Assembly: GCA_036845225.1 (NCBI GenBank)
Contig: DAIUEJ010000039.1
Span: 1-26,186 of the forward strand
Source of the DNA: FEN-680 sp036845225
GTDB taxonomy: Bacteria; Actinomycetota; Geothermincolia; Fen-727; Anoxymicrobiaceae
Length of the DNA stretch: 26,186 nt
Reading direction: 5' to 3'
A program made the position numbers and the translations under genes. Positions 7,818 through 14,296 of the stretch are shown here, piece by piece. Position 1 is the first letter of the stretch. Every line of letters starts with the position of its first letter. The notes beneath the pieces were generated by a model that did not search any database, had not been told where the DNA came from, and saw only the letters and a list, made by a program, of their open reading frames with translations.

Positions 7818-8794
7818 ACGAAAAAAACCTCAGGGACAAGGCCAAAGAGGTCCTCGAGCGCGATGACGTAAGACGTCTCATCGGCTGGGCCCGCGGGACC
7901 TACGGGTACGAGTCCGCGCCCGTTGTTTTGAAGGATGCCTCCGAGGTCGACAAGCTGATCTTCGACCCGACTTGCGTGCAGAACCCGGCTTCCTTCATCA
8001 CCCTGGAGGAGAAGAAGCCGGTGCCGCGCGGGCAGGAACCTGACACGCGCAAGGTCGCCGTCCTGGTCAAGGGCTGCGACTCGCGCGCGATCGTCCAGCA
8101 ACTGGTCGAGAAGGCGTACGACCGCGAAGGCGTGATAGTGCTTGGCGTGCCGTGCACCGGGGTCGTGGACAGGCGCAAGGCTGCAAAGATGTTCGGGGAC
8201 ACCTCCGAGCCCGTGGAGATCTCCGAGGAGGGCGACAAGTACGTCCTCACCGTGAACGGCGAGAAGAAGGAAGCCCCGAAGGCGGAGCTCGTGGCCGACA
8301 AGTGCCTGCGCTGCCGCTACCCGAACCCGCTCGTGTACGACATGCTGGTGGCGGACGAGGTAGAGAAGTGGGCTGACGACGAGTTCGCCGACGTCGATGA
8401 GTTCGCGGGGCAGACACCCGAGGAGAAGTGGAAGTTCTGGGAGGAGCAGTTCTCCAAGTGCATCCGCTGTTATTCGTGCCGGAACGTCTGCCCGATGTGT
8501 TATTGCGTCGAGTGCGTGGTGACCAAGCAGAAGCCGCAGTGGACGCGCCGCGCGACCGACATCAGCGAGAACACCGCGTACCACATCCAGCGGGCGTGGC
8601 ACCTCGCGGGACGCTGCATAGAGTGCATGGAATGCCAGCGGGTCTGCCCGGTTGACATCCCGATCATGACGCTCAACCGCAAGCTCACGCGAGACGTGAA
8701 AGAAATGTTCGAGTACGAGCCCGGCGTGGACGTGGAGGCTGAGCCGCTCCTGGCCTGCTACAACCCGCAGGACCCCGAAGAATACATAATGTAG
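7811..8794 (+). CDS. FrhB/FdhB-related iron-sulfur protein with dicluster ferredoxin domain (Flx subunit)
   Basis: This 327-residue cytoplasmic protein resembles the coenzyme F420 hydrogenase/dehydrogenase beta family at its N-terminus (VAVLVKGCDSRAIVQQLVE and VLGVPCTGVVD) and then has two [4Fe-4S] motifs (C217-C220-C223-C227 and C269-C272-C275-C279). Extra cysteines at C165-x2-C168 and in the CPMCYCVEC stretch suggest a further cluster. TTG at 7811 is the start: GGAGG at 7798-7802 is eight bases away, and the gene overlaps mvhD by seven bases. In the FlxABCD-HdrABC complex of anaerobic bacteria, two such ferredoxin-like subunits carry electrons from the NADH-oxidising FlxA to FlxD and HdrA. 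I assign this as one of the two, probably FlxC, but the exact letter is uncertain. A direct F420 role is not excluded by sequence, though the FAD/NAD reductase three genes on argues for NAD(P)H. Confidence 0.85.
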   Translation: MVDEKNLRDKAKEVLERDDVRRLIGWARGTYGYESAPVVLKDASEVDKLIFDPTCVQNPASFITLEEKKPVPRGQEPDTRKVAVLVKGCDSRAIVQQLVEKAYDREGVIVLGVPCTGVVDRRKAAKMFGDTSEPVEISEEGDKYVLTVNGEKKEAPKAELVADKCLRCRYPNPLVYDMLVADEVEKWADDEFADVDEFAGQTPEEKWKFWEEQFSKCIRCYSCRNVCPMCYCVECVVTKQKPQWTRRATDISENTAYHIQRAWHLAGRCIECMECQRVCPVDIPIMTLNRKLTRDVKEMFEYEPGVDVEAEPLLACYNPQDPEEYIM

Positions 8795-8806
8795 GTGGGT
8801 GAACGC

Positions 8807-9841
8807 ATGGGAGACTTCAAGTTCGCAAAAGACAAAATGGCCGAGGTGATCGGCGCTCTCAAGGACTACCAGGTGCTCGCCCCCAGGGCGGTAGGCGACG
8901 TGCTGCGGTTCCAGCCGGTGGAGGACCCGGCGCAGGTCAGCCTCGATTACCCGAACACGAACGTGCCACCGAAGGAGCTGATGTTCCCGGAGACCGAGAC
9001 GCTGTTCAAGTACAGGGTCGGCCAGACGGACATAGAGCCCGAGGTGCCGGACGCTTCGGCCAGGCGGCTCATCTTCGGCATCAGGCCGTGCGATGCGCTG
9101 GCTTACACCATCGTGGACAAACTCTACGCGTGGGATTTCCCCGACCCGTATTACCAGAAGCGGCGCGAGGCGACCGTGCTGTTCGGGTTCGCCTGCAGCG
9201 AGCCCGCGGCCAACTGCTTCTGCCCCTCGATGGGCGGAGGGCCGGCTTCAGAGAAGGGCCTGGACGCGCTGATGTTCGACGTGGGCGACACCATCTACGT
9301 CAAGACGCTCACGGACAAGGGCGAGGAAGCGGCCAAGGCGATGGGGTTGGAAGCTGCCGGCGAAGCCCAGGTGAAAGCAGCGGACGCACAAGAAAAGGAA
9401 GCTCTGGCCAAGATCAAGCGCACCCTGGATCATTCGGGCATCCCCGAGAAGCTCCCATCACTTTACGACCATACGATGTGGGAGCGGTTCTCGGACAGGT
9501 GCCTGTCGTGCGGGATATGCACTTTCCTCTGCCCCACCTGCCACTGCTTCGACATCCAGGACGAGATGGAGGGGTTCGACGGCAGGCGCGCGCGGATGTG
9601 GGACACATGCATGTTCAGCGAGTACACGCTCCACACCTCAGGCCACAACCCGAGGCCTACGCGCAAGGAGCGCACCCGCAACCGCATCAGCCACAAGTAT
9701 TCGTACTTCCCGGAAAAATTCGACGTAATAGCCTGTGTCGGTTGCGGCCGGTGCATCAACTACTGCCCGGTCAACATCGACCTCCTGGACATCCTCGAGG
9801 ATGTCAAGAAGGCTGAGGTCAAGGAGGCAAAGACGGCATGA
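8807..9841 (+). CDS. AsrA/HydB-like 4Fe-4S dicluster protein (Flx subunit)
   Basis: This protein of 344 residues from the ATG at 8807 belongs to the family of anaerobic sulfite reductase subunit A and sulfhydrogenase beta subunits, which pass electrons between an NAD(P)H reductase and a catalytic partner. It has the N-terminal family block with FGIRPCDALA, then ACSEPAANCFC, and a C-terminal ferredoxin domain with C232-C235-C238-C242 and C310-C313-C316-C320 (numbered from this ATG). An in-frame GTG at 8795 directly abuts the previous stop but has no ribosome site, while an AGGTGGG stretch sits before the ATG, so I prefer the latter. The stop overlaps the next start as ATGA. Its partner in sequence and in function is the AsrB/FlxA-like gene next door. 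No siroheme subunit (AsrC) or NiFe hydrogenase subunit is present, so a sulfite reductase or hydrogenase is unlikely here. Confidence 0.87.
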   Translation: MGDFKFAKDKMAEVIGALKDYQVLAPRAVGDVLRFQPVEDPAQVSLDYPNTNVPPKELMFPETETLFKYRVGQTDIEPEVPDASARRLIFGIRPCDALAYTIVDKLYAWDFPDPYYQKRREATVLFGFACSEPAANCFCPSMGGGPASEKGLDALMFDVGDTIYVKTLTDKGEEAAKAMGLEAAGEAQVKAADAQEKEALAKIKRTLDHSGIPEKLPSLYDHTMWERFSDRCLSCGICTFLCPTCHCFDIQDEMEGFDGRRARMWDTCMFSEYTLHTSGHNPRPTRKERTRNRISHKYSYFPEKFDVIACVGCGRCINYCPVNIDLLDILEDVKKAEVKEAKTA

Positions 9842-10689
9842 TGGACGAAAGCAACCCCTATCTTCCATATATAGCCAGGATCGAGGACGCCTGGTACGAG
9901 ACCCCGGTGGGCGACCGCGCGGTCAAGACCTTCAAGGTCAACTTCGTTGACGACAAGGTCTGGGACACCTGGAGCCACAGGCCCGGCAACTGCGCGATGG
10001 TGGGGCGGCTCGGCATCGGCGAGTCCATGTTCTGCATCTCTTCCTCACCGACCGAGAAAGGCTACCTGCGGTTCTCGATAATGAACTCGGGGGGAAAGGT
10101 CACGAGCGCTCTGCACGAGCTCGAGGCCGGCGACACCATCACGGTTCGCGGGCCCCTGGGCAACTCGTTCCCCATGGAAGAGTGGGAAGGCAAGAATATC
10201 GTATCGATCGGCGGCGGCATCGGGCAGGCCCCGCTGCGCCCGGTCATCAACTACGTGAGAGCGAACAAGGCCAAGTACGGCGACCTCAAGGTGCTCTACG
10301 GCGCGAGGACTTCCGACCTGCACTGTTTCAAGGGCGAGTTCGACGAGTACCGGGAGGAAGGCACCGCCTGCCACCTGGCGATCGACGTCGAGGAGAAGGA
10401 CTGGCCCCACTTCGTGGGCTTCGTGCCGGACCTTCTGATGGAGGTCGCTCCCAAGCCGGAGAACACCATCGCGGTCACCTGCGGCCCGCCGATACTCATC
10501 AAGTTCGTGACGCAGAACCTCGAGAAGCTCGGCTTCAAGGCGGAGCAGATCTACACCACGCTCGAGGAGCGCATGAAGTGCGGGATCGGCAAGTGCGGCC
10601 GCTGCAACGTGGGCAGCCTCTACGTGTGCAAGGACGGCCCGGTGTTCGATTACGCGACCCTGAAGACTATACCGGAGGCATTTGCATAG
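9838..10689 (+). CDS. FlxA/AsrB/HydG-like NAD(P)H oxidoreductase with FAD and [2Fe-2S] domains
   Basis: This 283-residue protein is a ferredoxin-NADP reductase superfamily member with a C-terminal [2Fe-2S] domain like that of PyrK, AsrB and sulfhydrogenase gamma subunits. Visible parts are the flavin-binding beta barrel (MFCISSSP in place of the usual RxYS-like motif, then SGGKVTSALHEL and GPLGNSF), the NAD(P) Rossmann motif GGGIGQAPLRPV at 125-136, the nicotinamide-side CGPP at 215-218, and the cluster motif C248, C253, C256, C264. It should oxidise NADH or NADPH, or work in reverse, and pass single electrons to the iron-sulfur subunits upstream. It starts inside the previous gene (ATGA overlap) with GGAGG ten bases upstream. 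It is the last gene of the operon, before a hairpin terminator. Its presence defines the locus as an NAD(P)H-linked (Flx-type) rather than hydrogenase-linked Hdr complex. Confidence 0.9.
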   Translation: MMDESNPYLPYIARIEDAWYETPVGDRAVKTFKVNFVDDKVWDTWSHRPGNCAMVGRLGIGESMFCISSSPTEKGYLRFSIMNSGGKVTSALHELEAGDTITVRGPLGNSFPMEEWEGKNIVSIGGGIGQAPLRPVINYVRANKAKYGDLKVLYGARTSDLHCFKGEFDEYREEGTACHLAIDVEEKDWPHFVGFVPDLLMEVAPKPENTIAVTCGPPILIKFVTQNLEKLGFKAEQIYTTLEERMKCGIGKCGRCNVGSLYVCKDGPVFDYATLKTIPEAFA

Positions 10690-10711
10690 GAGAGCAGGTC
10701 ACTGGATTGAC

Positions 10712-10745
10712 GAGGGCGGGCTGCTGAGTCCGCCCTCTATTATTG
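10712..10745 (+). terminator. Hairpin terminator of the hdr/etf/flx operon
   Basis: GAGGGCGG (10712-10719) pairs perfectly with CCGCCCTC (10730-10737) across a ten-base loop, followed by a short T-rich tail. It lies 22 bases after the operon's last stop. A second perfect hairpin, GACCCG-CGC-CGGGTC (10754-10768), overlaps the stop of the convergent ATPase gene and may act in the other direction. Confidence 0.75.
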
Positions 10746-10766
10746 CACTCTCAGACCCGCGCCGGG

Positions 10767-11954
10767 TCAGATCCACTCTGAAAGGTTACTCTTCAAAAAC
10801 TCTGTGGCAGGAATGCCGCCGGCACCGACCAGTAGCTTGTGCTGAGGATTGAACCTGTCCCCGAAGGCTGCCATGCCGCTGAGCTCTCCCCGATCCGCGC
10901 CGCTCTTCACCTCGACCGCGACCACCTTCTTACCCGCCCGTATGACGAAGTCTACTTCTCTGTCCCCCTCACGCCAGTAGAAGAGTTCAAGGTTGCGATT
11001 GGCTGTGACCTCCAGCAGGTGGGCACCCACCGCCGACTCTACCAGCCGCCCCCACCACGCCCTGTCGTTTTTCGCTTCCCTGAGTGACAAGCCTGATTGA
11101 GCCGTTATCAAGGCCGTGTTGTAGACCTGCAGCTTGGGGCTCGAACCTCTCCGTCTGATGGCCTGTCCGGAGAACTTACCGAGGCCGGCCAGAAAGCCAA
11201 CGCCGCTCAAGAGCTCGAGGTAGTGAGCGAGCGTGGTGGTGTTTCCGGCATCGTGCAACTGTCCCAGCATCTTGTGGTAGGAGAGAACCTGACCGGAATA
11301 GTCGCACCCGAGGGCGAAGAGCCTCCTGAGCAAGGCAGGTTTATCGACCCGCGTCATAAGGAGGATGTCCCGGGAGATAGTGGTCTCGATGAGCGAGTCC
11401 TGAATGTACCGGGCCCACCTTCGGGGTTGTCTGACGAGTGATGCCGCCCCCGGGTAGCCACCGTAGAACACGAAGGTCTCCAGGTCCCAGCCGAAATAAT
11501 CCGCACATTCCGTGAATGACCAGTGGCCGGCCCTGATGGTCTCGAACCTTCCGGCCAGGCTTTCTGTGAGTCCCTTCTGCACCAGGAGTTGAGATGAGCT
11601 CAGCAGAACGACCCGGAGCCTTGAACCTGTGAGGGTATCTTCATCCCAGAGTCGCTTCACGACCTCGGACCAGTCATAAACCTTCTGTACCTCGTCCAGC
11701 ACCAGAACGGCTGCATGCCTGCTGCCGAGTGAGCGGCCGATTTCCCACTGCTGCTCGAGCCAGTTCCGGTCGCGGAGTGTCGGCCGATCGGCCGTGGCGT
11801 AGTGCGAAGGCATATCCAACTGCCCGATGACCTGAGTGATGGCGGTCGTCTTCCCCACCTGACGCGGGCCGAAGAGGACCTGTATGAACCGGCGCGGTTC
11901 CCTGATGCGCCTGCTAAGTTCTCGATTGATGTCCCTGATGAACGGAGTTGCCAT
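10767..11954 (-). CDS. AAA ATPase with DUF4143 domain (AAA_14 family)
   Basis: This 395-residue protein has the AAA_14/DUF4143 architecture: Walker A GPRQVGKT at 29-36, Walker B VLVLDEVQK ending at 91, a sensor-like LLSSSQLLV at 117-125, and a C-terminal DUF4143 region with a restriction-endonuclease-like motif (REVDFVIRAG then VVAVEVKSG; D335, E348, K350). Such proteins are common, patchily distributed and functionally unproven; many are thought to be horizontally acquired and some sit in defence or toxin-like contexts. The ATG follows an unusually strong GGAGGAGG site. The gene stands alone between unrelated units, convergent to the flx operon, and its promoter is overlaid by three copies of a 9-bp site, which suggests tight control. 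The acid residues needed for a nuclease are present, but nuclease activity is inference. Confidence 0.92.
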   Translation of the reverse strand: MATPFIRDINRELSRRIREPRRFIQVLFGPRQVGKTTAITQVIGQLDMPSHYATADRPTLRDRNWLEQQWEIGRSLGSRHAAVLVLDEVQKVYDWSEVVKRLWDEDTLTGSRLRVVLLSSSQLLVQKGLTESLAGRFETIRAGHWSFTECADYFGWDLETFVFYGGYPGAASLVRQPRRWARYIQDSLIETTISRDILLMTRVDKPALLRRLFALGCDYSGQVLSYHKMLGQLHDAGNTTTLAHYLELLSGVGFLAGLGKFSGQAIRRRGSSPKLQVYNTALITAQSGLSLREAKNDRAWWGRLVESAVGAHLLEVTANRNLELFYWREGDREVDFVIRAGKKVVAVEVKSGADRGELSGMAAFGDRFNPQHKLLVGAGGIPATEFLKSNLSEWI

Positions 11955-11988
11955 CCGACCTCCTCCAGCCCGGGCTCACTAACAACTA

Positions 11989-12019
11989 ATTACTCAACAC
12001 TTTGAGTAATATTACTCAA
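11989..12019. promoter_or_regulatory. Triple 9-bp operator-like array (ATTACTCAA) over the ATPase promoter
   Basis: Three identical 9-base sites are packed in 31 bases: ATTACTCAA at 11989-11997, its reverse complement TTGAGTAAT at 12002-12010, and ATTACTCAA again at 12011-12019. The first two form a perfect inverted repeat around a four-base centre, and the second and third abut. The last pair covers the -10 box of the ATPase gene promoter. This is the layout of a repressor or autoregulator site; the protein that binds it is unknown. Confidence 0.85.
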
Positions 12020-12037
12020 TAGGATGCGTATTATCAA
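12009..12037 (-). promoter_or_regulatory. Sigma70-type promoter of the AAA/DUF4143 gene
   Basis: On the minus strand TTGATA (12037-12032) and TAATAT (12014-12009) are separated by exactly 17 bases; both match consensus at five of six positions. This is the strongest two-box promoter in the window. Its -10 lies across the junction of two operator-like sites. Confidence 0.8.
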
Positions 12038-12071
12038 GAGAGACCTGCGGTAGTCGTCGTCCTCGACAGTG

Positions 12072-12968
12072 TCAGACTGGCTGCGTCTTCGCGGGCTCCG
12101 CGAACTCTGCCGGCGTCGCCGGCACCTCCAGCCCGGGGCACTTGCGCCCGCTGAAGAACATCACGCTCTTCACCTTGCGGGTGACTATATTGTTGACGCC
12201 CCGGGACTCCAGCGCCGCGAGCAGCTCGTCCTCGTTGAAGACCGGCCGGGAGACGTAACCCAGCGCGGCGCCCAGCCTCCCCATGACGAAGTCGGTCAGG
12301 AGCCTCTCTCCCCTCACGTAAGTGGAGCCCGCGAGCTTGCCGTTCGGCTTCAGGACCCGGACCATCTCGTCCAGGGCTCTCTCATTGTCGGGGAACGCGT
12401 CGATGCCGTTCATGGTCAGGATGCCGGAGAAAGTGCCGTCGGAGAACGGGAGGCGCCCCACGTCGGTGCGGACCAGCATCACGTTTCCGAAATCCTCCGC
12501 GCGCACCTTCTCGAGCGCGGATTCCAGCATGCCCCGGCTGTAGTCGGCCGCGATGAAATCGAAGTTGGGCTGGAGGCTGTACTCCCCGGCGGTGAAGACG
12601 CCGGTCCCCACCGGGATGTCCAGGAAGTAACCGGGCTCACAGTCGGAGGCGACGCTGTCGAGCAACTCGAACAGCAGGGGGATGAACTTGGTGGTGCCCC
12701 ACATCGCCTGGTTGAGGAAGCGGTCGAAGCCGCTGGCGCCGGTCACGTTCTTCTCGTAGCGGCGGCCCGCGATGCGCTCAAAAGCCTTGTTGACGCGCTT
12801 CTGGCGCCCCATGTCGTCGCCGGGGACCAGGTCGGCGATCTCGTCTTTCACCCGGTAGGCGTGCAGGACCTTGCCGCTGCAGCAGTATGAGAACACCCGC
12901 GGGCGGTAGCGCATATCGCTGCCGCATGCCGGGCATCGCAGGAGTGTCGCGAGGCGCTCATGGTTCAC
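12072..12968 (-). CDS. Class I SAM-dependent methyltransferase with N-terminal zinc-binding region
   Basis: This 298-residue protein starts with a Trm112-like zinc-ribbon segment (RCPACG near residue 11, then CC near 29) and continues into a Rossmann methyltransferase domain with motif I FLDIPVGTGVF, an acidic AADYSRGML after the second strand, VRTDVGRLPFSDGTF, and RVLKPNGKL, as in UbiE/MenG-like enzymes. The glycine motif is GTG preceded by Pro. The substrate is not readable; quinone, lipid and small-molecule methyltransferases share this pattern. I choose GTG at 12968 because GGAG lies eight bases upstream and the resulting VNHERLATLLRCPACG is a normal family start; an ATG at 12998 would overlap the upstream gene more deeply. 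The start overlaps the upstream gene's stop by 11 bases, which implies translational coupling. Confidence 0.85.
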   Translation of the reverse strand: MNHERLATLLRCPACGSDMRYRPRVFSYCCSGKVLHAYRVKDEIADLVPGDDMGRQKRVNKAFERIAGRRYEKNVTGASGFDRFLNQAMWGTTKFIPLLFELLDSVASDCEPGYFLDIPVGTGVFTAGEYSLQPNFDFIAADYSRGMLESALEKVRAEDFGNVMLVRTDVGRLPFSDGTFSGILTMNGIDAFPDNERALDEMVRVLKPNGKLAGSTYVRGERLLTDFVMGRLGAALGYVSRPVFNEDELLAALESRGVNNIVTRKVKSVMFFSGRKCPGLEVPATPAEFAEPAKTQPV

Positions 12969-13323
12969 CGGGCTCACTCCTTTCGACGCTGTCTTCATCC
13001 GGCTCTAACCAGGGCGGCTCCCCGACTGGATCCCCGTGGTCGGTGCTGTCGGCCGGCGGGCCGGCTTCCTCGAGCTCCTCCAGCCTGGCGGCTGCCTGGT
13101 CCTCTTCCCCGCGGGCGCGCATCGACTGGTTGAGCAAGACCGCGCCCCATATGAAACCGACAACGGAGAGGGCAAGGGCGCCCCAGTCACGGCGCTTGAT
13201 GAAGAACATCACCAGCAGGGCTGTGCTCAGCAGGAACAAGCCGATCCCGGCGCCGAAATAGACGAATTTGCGGACCCTCGCCTTGCGGAGGTCGGCGAGC
13301 ACCTCTTCCTTGCTGAGCGCCAT
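12958..13323 (-). CDS. Small two-helix membrane protein of unknown function
   Basis: This 121-residue protein has a short basic N-terminus (MALSKEEVLADLRKARVRKF), two predicted membrane helices (VYFGAGIGLFLLSTALLVMF and WGALALSVVGFIWGAVLLN) joined by a KRRD turn, and a long acidic, proline-rich cytoplasmic-type tail. I do not recognise a family. The ATG at 13323 has a GGGAG site just upstream, and coding character stops above it although the frame stays open to about 13905; the upstream part is the antisense of mscS. It overlaps the methyltransferase start and is probably co-transcribed with it from the 133-base divergent gap shared with mscS. Confidence 0.75.
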   Translation of the reverse strand: MALSKEEVLADLRKARVRKFVYFGAGIGLFLLSTALLVMFFIKRRDWGALALSVVGFIWGAVLLNQSMRARGEEDQAAARLEELEEAGPPADSTDHGDPVGEPPWLEPDEDSVERSEPGEP

Positions 13324-13415
13324 TACTCCCTCAAGTATTTGCAGATTATTATTACCCGCGGGCCGGCGGCAGACCTTTAACAAGATAGGTGTCAGGTAGT
13401 GGATTGGCGGTGCCC

Positions 13416-13424
13416 TGATATAAT
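13416..13424 (+). promoter_or_regulatory. Extended -10 promoter of the mscS-like gene
   Basis: TGATATAAT at 13416-13424 is a perfect extended -10 element (TGn plus TATAAT). No good -35 box lies 16-18 bases upstream, which is usual for extended -10 promoters. It would give a leader of about 25 bases before the ATG at 13457, with GGAGG in between. Confidence 0.7.
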
Positions 13425-13456
13425 AGCCCGTGCTCTGTGAACCGGAGGTTTGAGCG

Positions 13457-14236
13457 ATGAATGGACTGCTGGCCGCGGCGTCGGTGGGGAAAGCCTTCAC
13501 CGACCTGTGGCACGACATTGTCAACGTGGGGCCCAAGTGGCTGGTGGCGCTCGCGGTGCTCATCATCGCCTGGCTGTTGGCGCGCCTGGTCCGCTTGCTG
13601 GTGCAGAAAGCGATAAGCAAGACGAGCACACAGGGGCACGTCGACCTGTTGATAGCGCGCGGCGCGGCCGGTCTGGTCCTGCTGGCGGGCATCGTAGTGG
13701 CCCTGAGCGAGATCGGGATGAGCTTCTCGGCGGCACTCGCGGCGCTGGGACTGGCGTCGGTCGGCATCGGGTTTGCCCTCCAGGGAGTGCTGAGCAACCT
13801 GTTCGCCGGGGTCGTCCTGCTCATCCAGCACCCGTTCACCATCGGCGACCAGATCAGGGTCGGTGAGCAGGAAGGGGTCGTGGAGAACATCAAGGTGCGC
13901 GACACCCAGATACTGACCTACGACGGCCAGCGGGTCTTCATCCCCAACAGGACCGTGTTCGACAGCCCGATCGTCAACTATTCCTCGACGGCGACGCTGC
14001 GTGTGGACATGCGCTTCCAGTTGAAGGAAGGCGCGGACGTCGGAAGGGCGAAGGGGCTGGCGCTCAAAGTGCTAGGCGCGGCGGAGGGAGTGCTGGACCA
14101 GCCGGCGCCGGTGGTCCTCGTGGATACCGACAAGGAGTGCCTGGTGCTCCTGCTGCGCTTCTGGACCGACTCGGACCGCAACCGCGAACCCAAGCTTACC
14201 TCGGCGATACTGGAATCTCTGGAGAGTGAAATCTAG
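13457..14236 (+). CDS. MscS-family mechanosensitive channel
   Basis: Small-conductance mechanosensitive channels open under membrane tension to release solutes after osmotic downshock. This 259-residue protein is the compact MscS type: an N-terminal helix (WLVALAVLIIAWLLARLVRL), a second helix (GLVLLAGIVVALSEIG), the pore-lining TM3 with Ala/Gly packing (LAALGLASVGIGFALQGVL then NLFAGVVLLIQHPF), and the beta domain IGDQIRVG-EGVVENIKVRDTQI-DGQRVFIPN. The cytoplasmic C-terminal domain is short but complete. CGGAGG upstream of the ATG supports the start. The stop TAG at 14234 lies inside the first unit of a 36-bp tandem duplication. It has its own extended -10 promoter and is divergent from the small membrane protein gene. 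Confidence 0.94.
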   Translation: MNGLLAAASVGKAFTDLWHDIVNVGPKWLVALAVLIIAWLLARLVRLLVQKAISKTSTQGHVDLLIARGAAGLVLLAGIVVALSEIGMSFSAALAALGLASVGIGFALQGVLSNLFAGVVLLIQHPFTIGDQIRVGEQEGVVENIKVRDTQILTYDGQRVFIPNRTVFDSPIVNYSSTATLRVDMRFQLKEGADVGRAKGLALKVLGAAEGVLDQPAPVVLVDTDKECLVLLLRFWTDSDRNREPKLTSAILESLESEI

Positions 14237-14296
14237 GTGCCAGGCACCGGTTTTACACTTAGTGAAATCTAGGTGCCAGGCACCGGTTTTACGCTT
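14225..14296. repeat. 36-bp tandem duplication with GGTGCC-A-GGCACC palindrome, at a convergent gene junction
   Basis: Units 14225-14260 and 14261-14296 differ at one base (A or G near the end). Each holds the palindrome GGTGCC-A-GGCACC followed by GGTTTTAC. The first unit contains the last codons and TAG of the mscS gene; the second contains a copy of them plus the last codons and stop of the convergent oxidoreductase. The palindrome shares the GGTGCC arm of the inverted repeat at 2071-2173, so both may belong to one REP-like family. The stems may also end transcription from both sides. Confidence 0.9.

Noticed and set aside
7386..10689. Possible sulfite reductase (Asr) or NiFe sulfhydrogenase locus.
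   Set aside because: No siroheme subunit and no hydrogenase large or small subunit is present; MvhD and HdrA neighbours fit an Flx-Hdr complex better.
13324..13905. Upstream extension of the small membrane protein frame on the minus strand.
   Set aside because: The extension is antisense to the clear MscS gene and has low-quality, Ser/Thr/Ala-rich composition; the real start is ATG 13323 with GGGAG.
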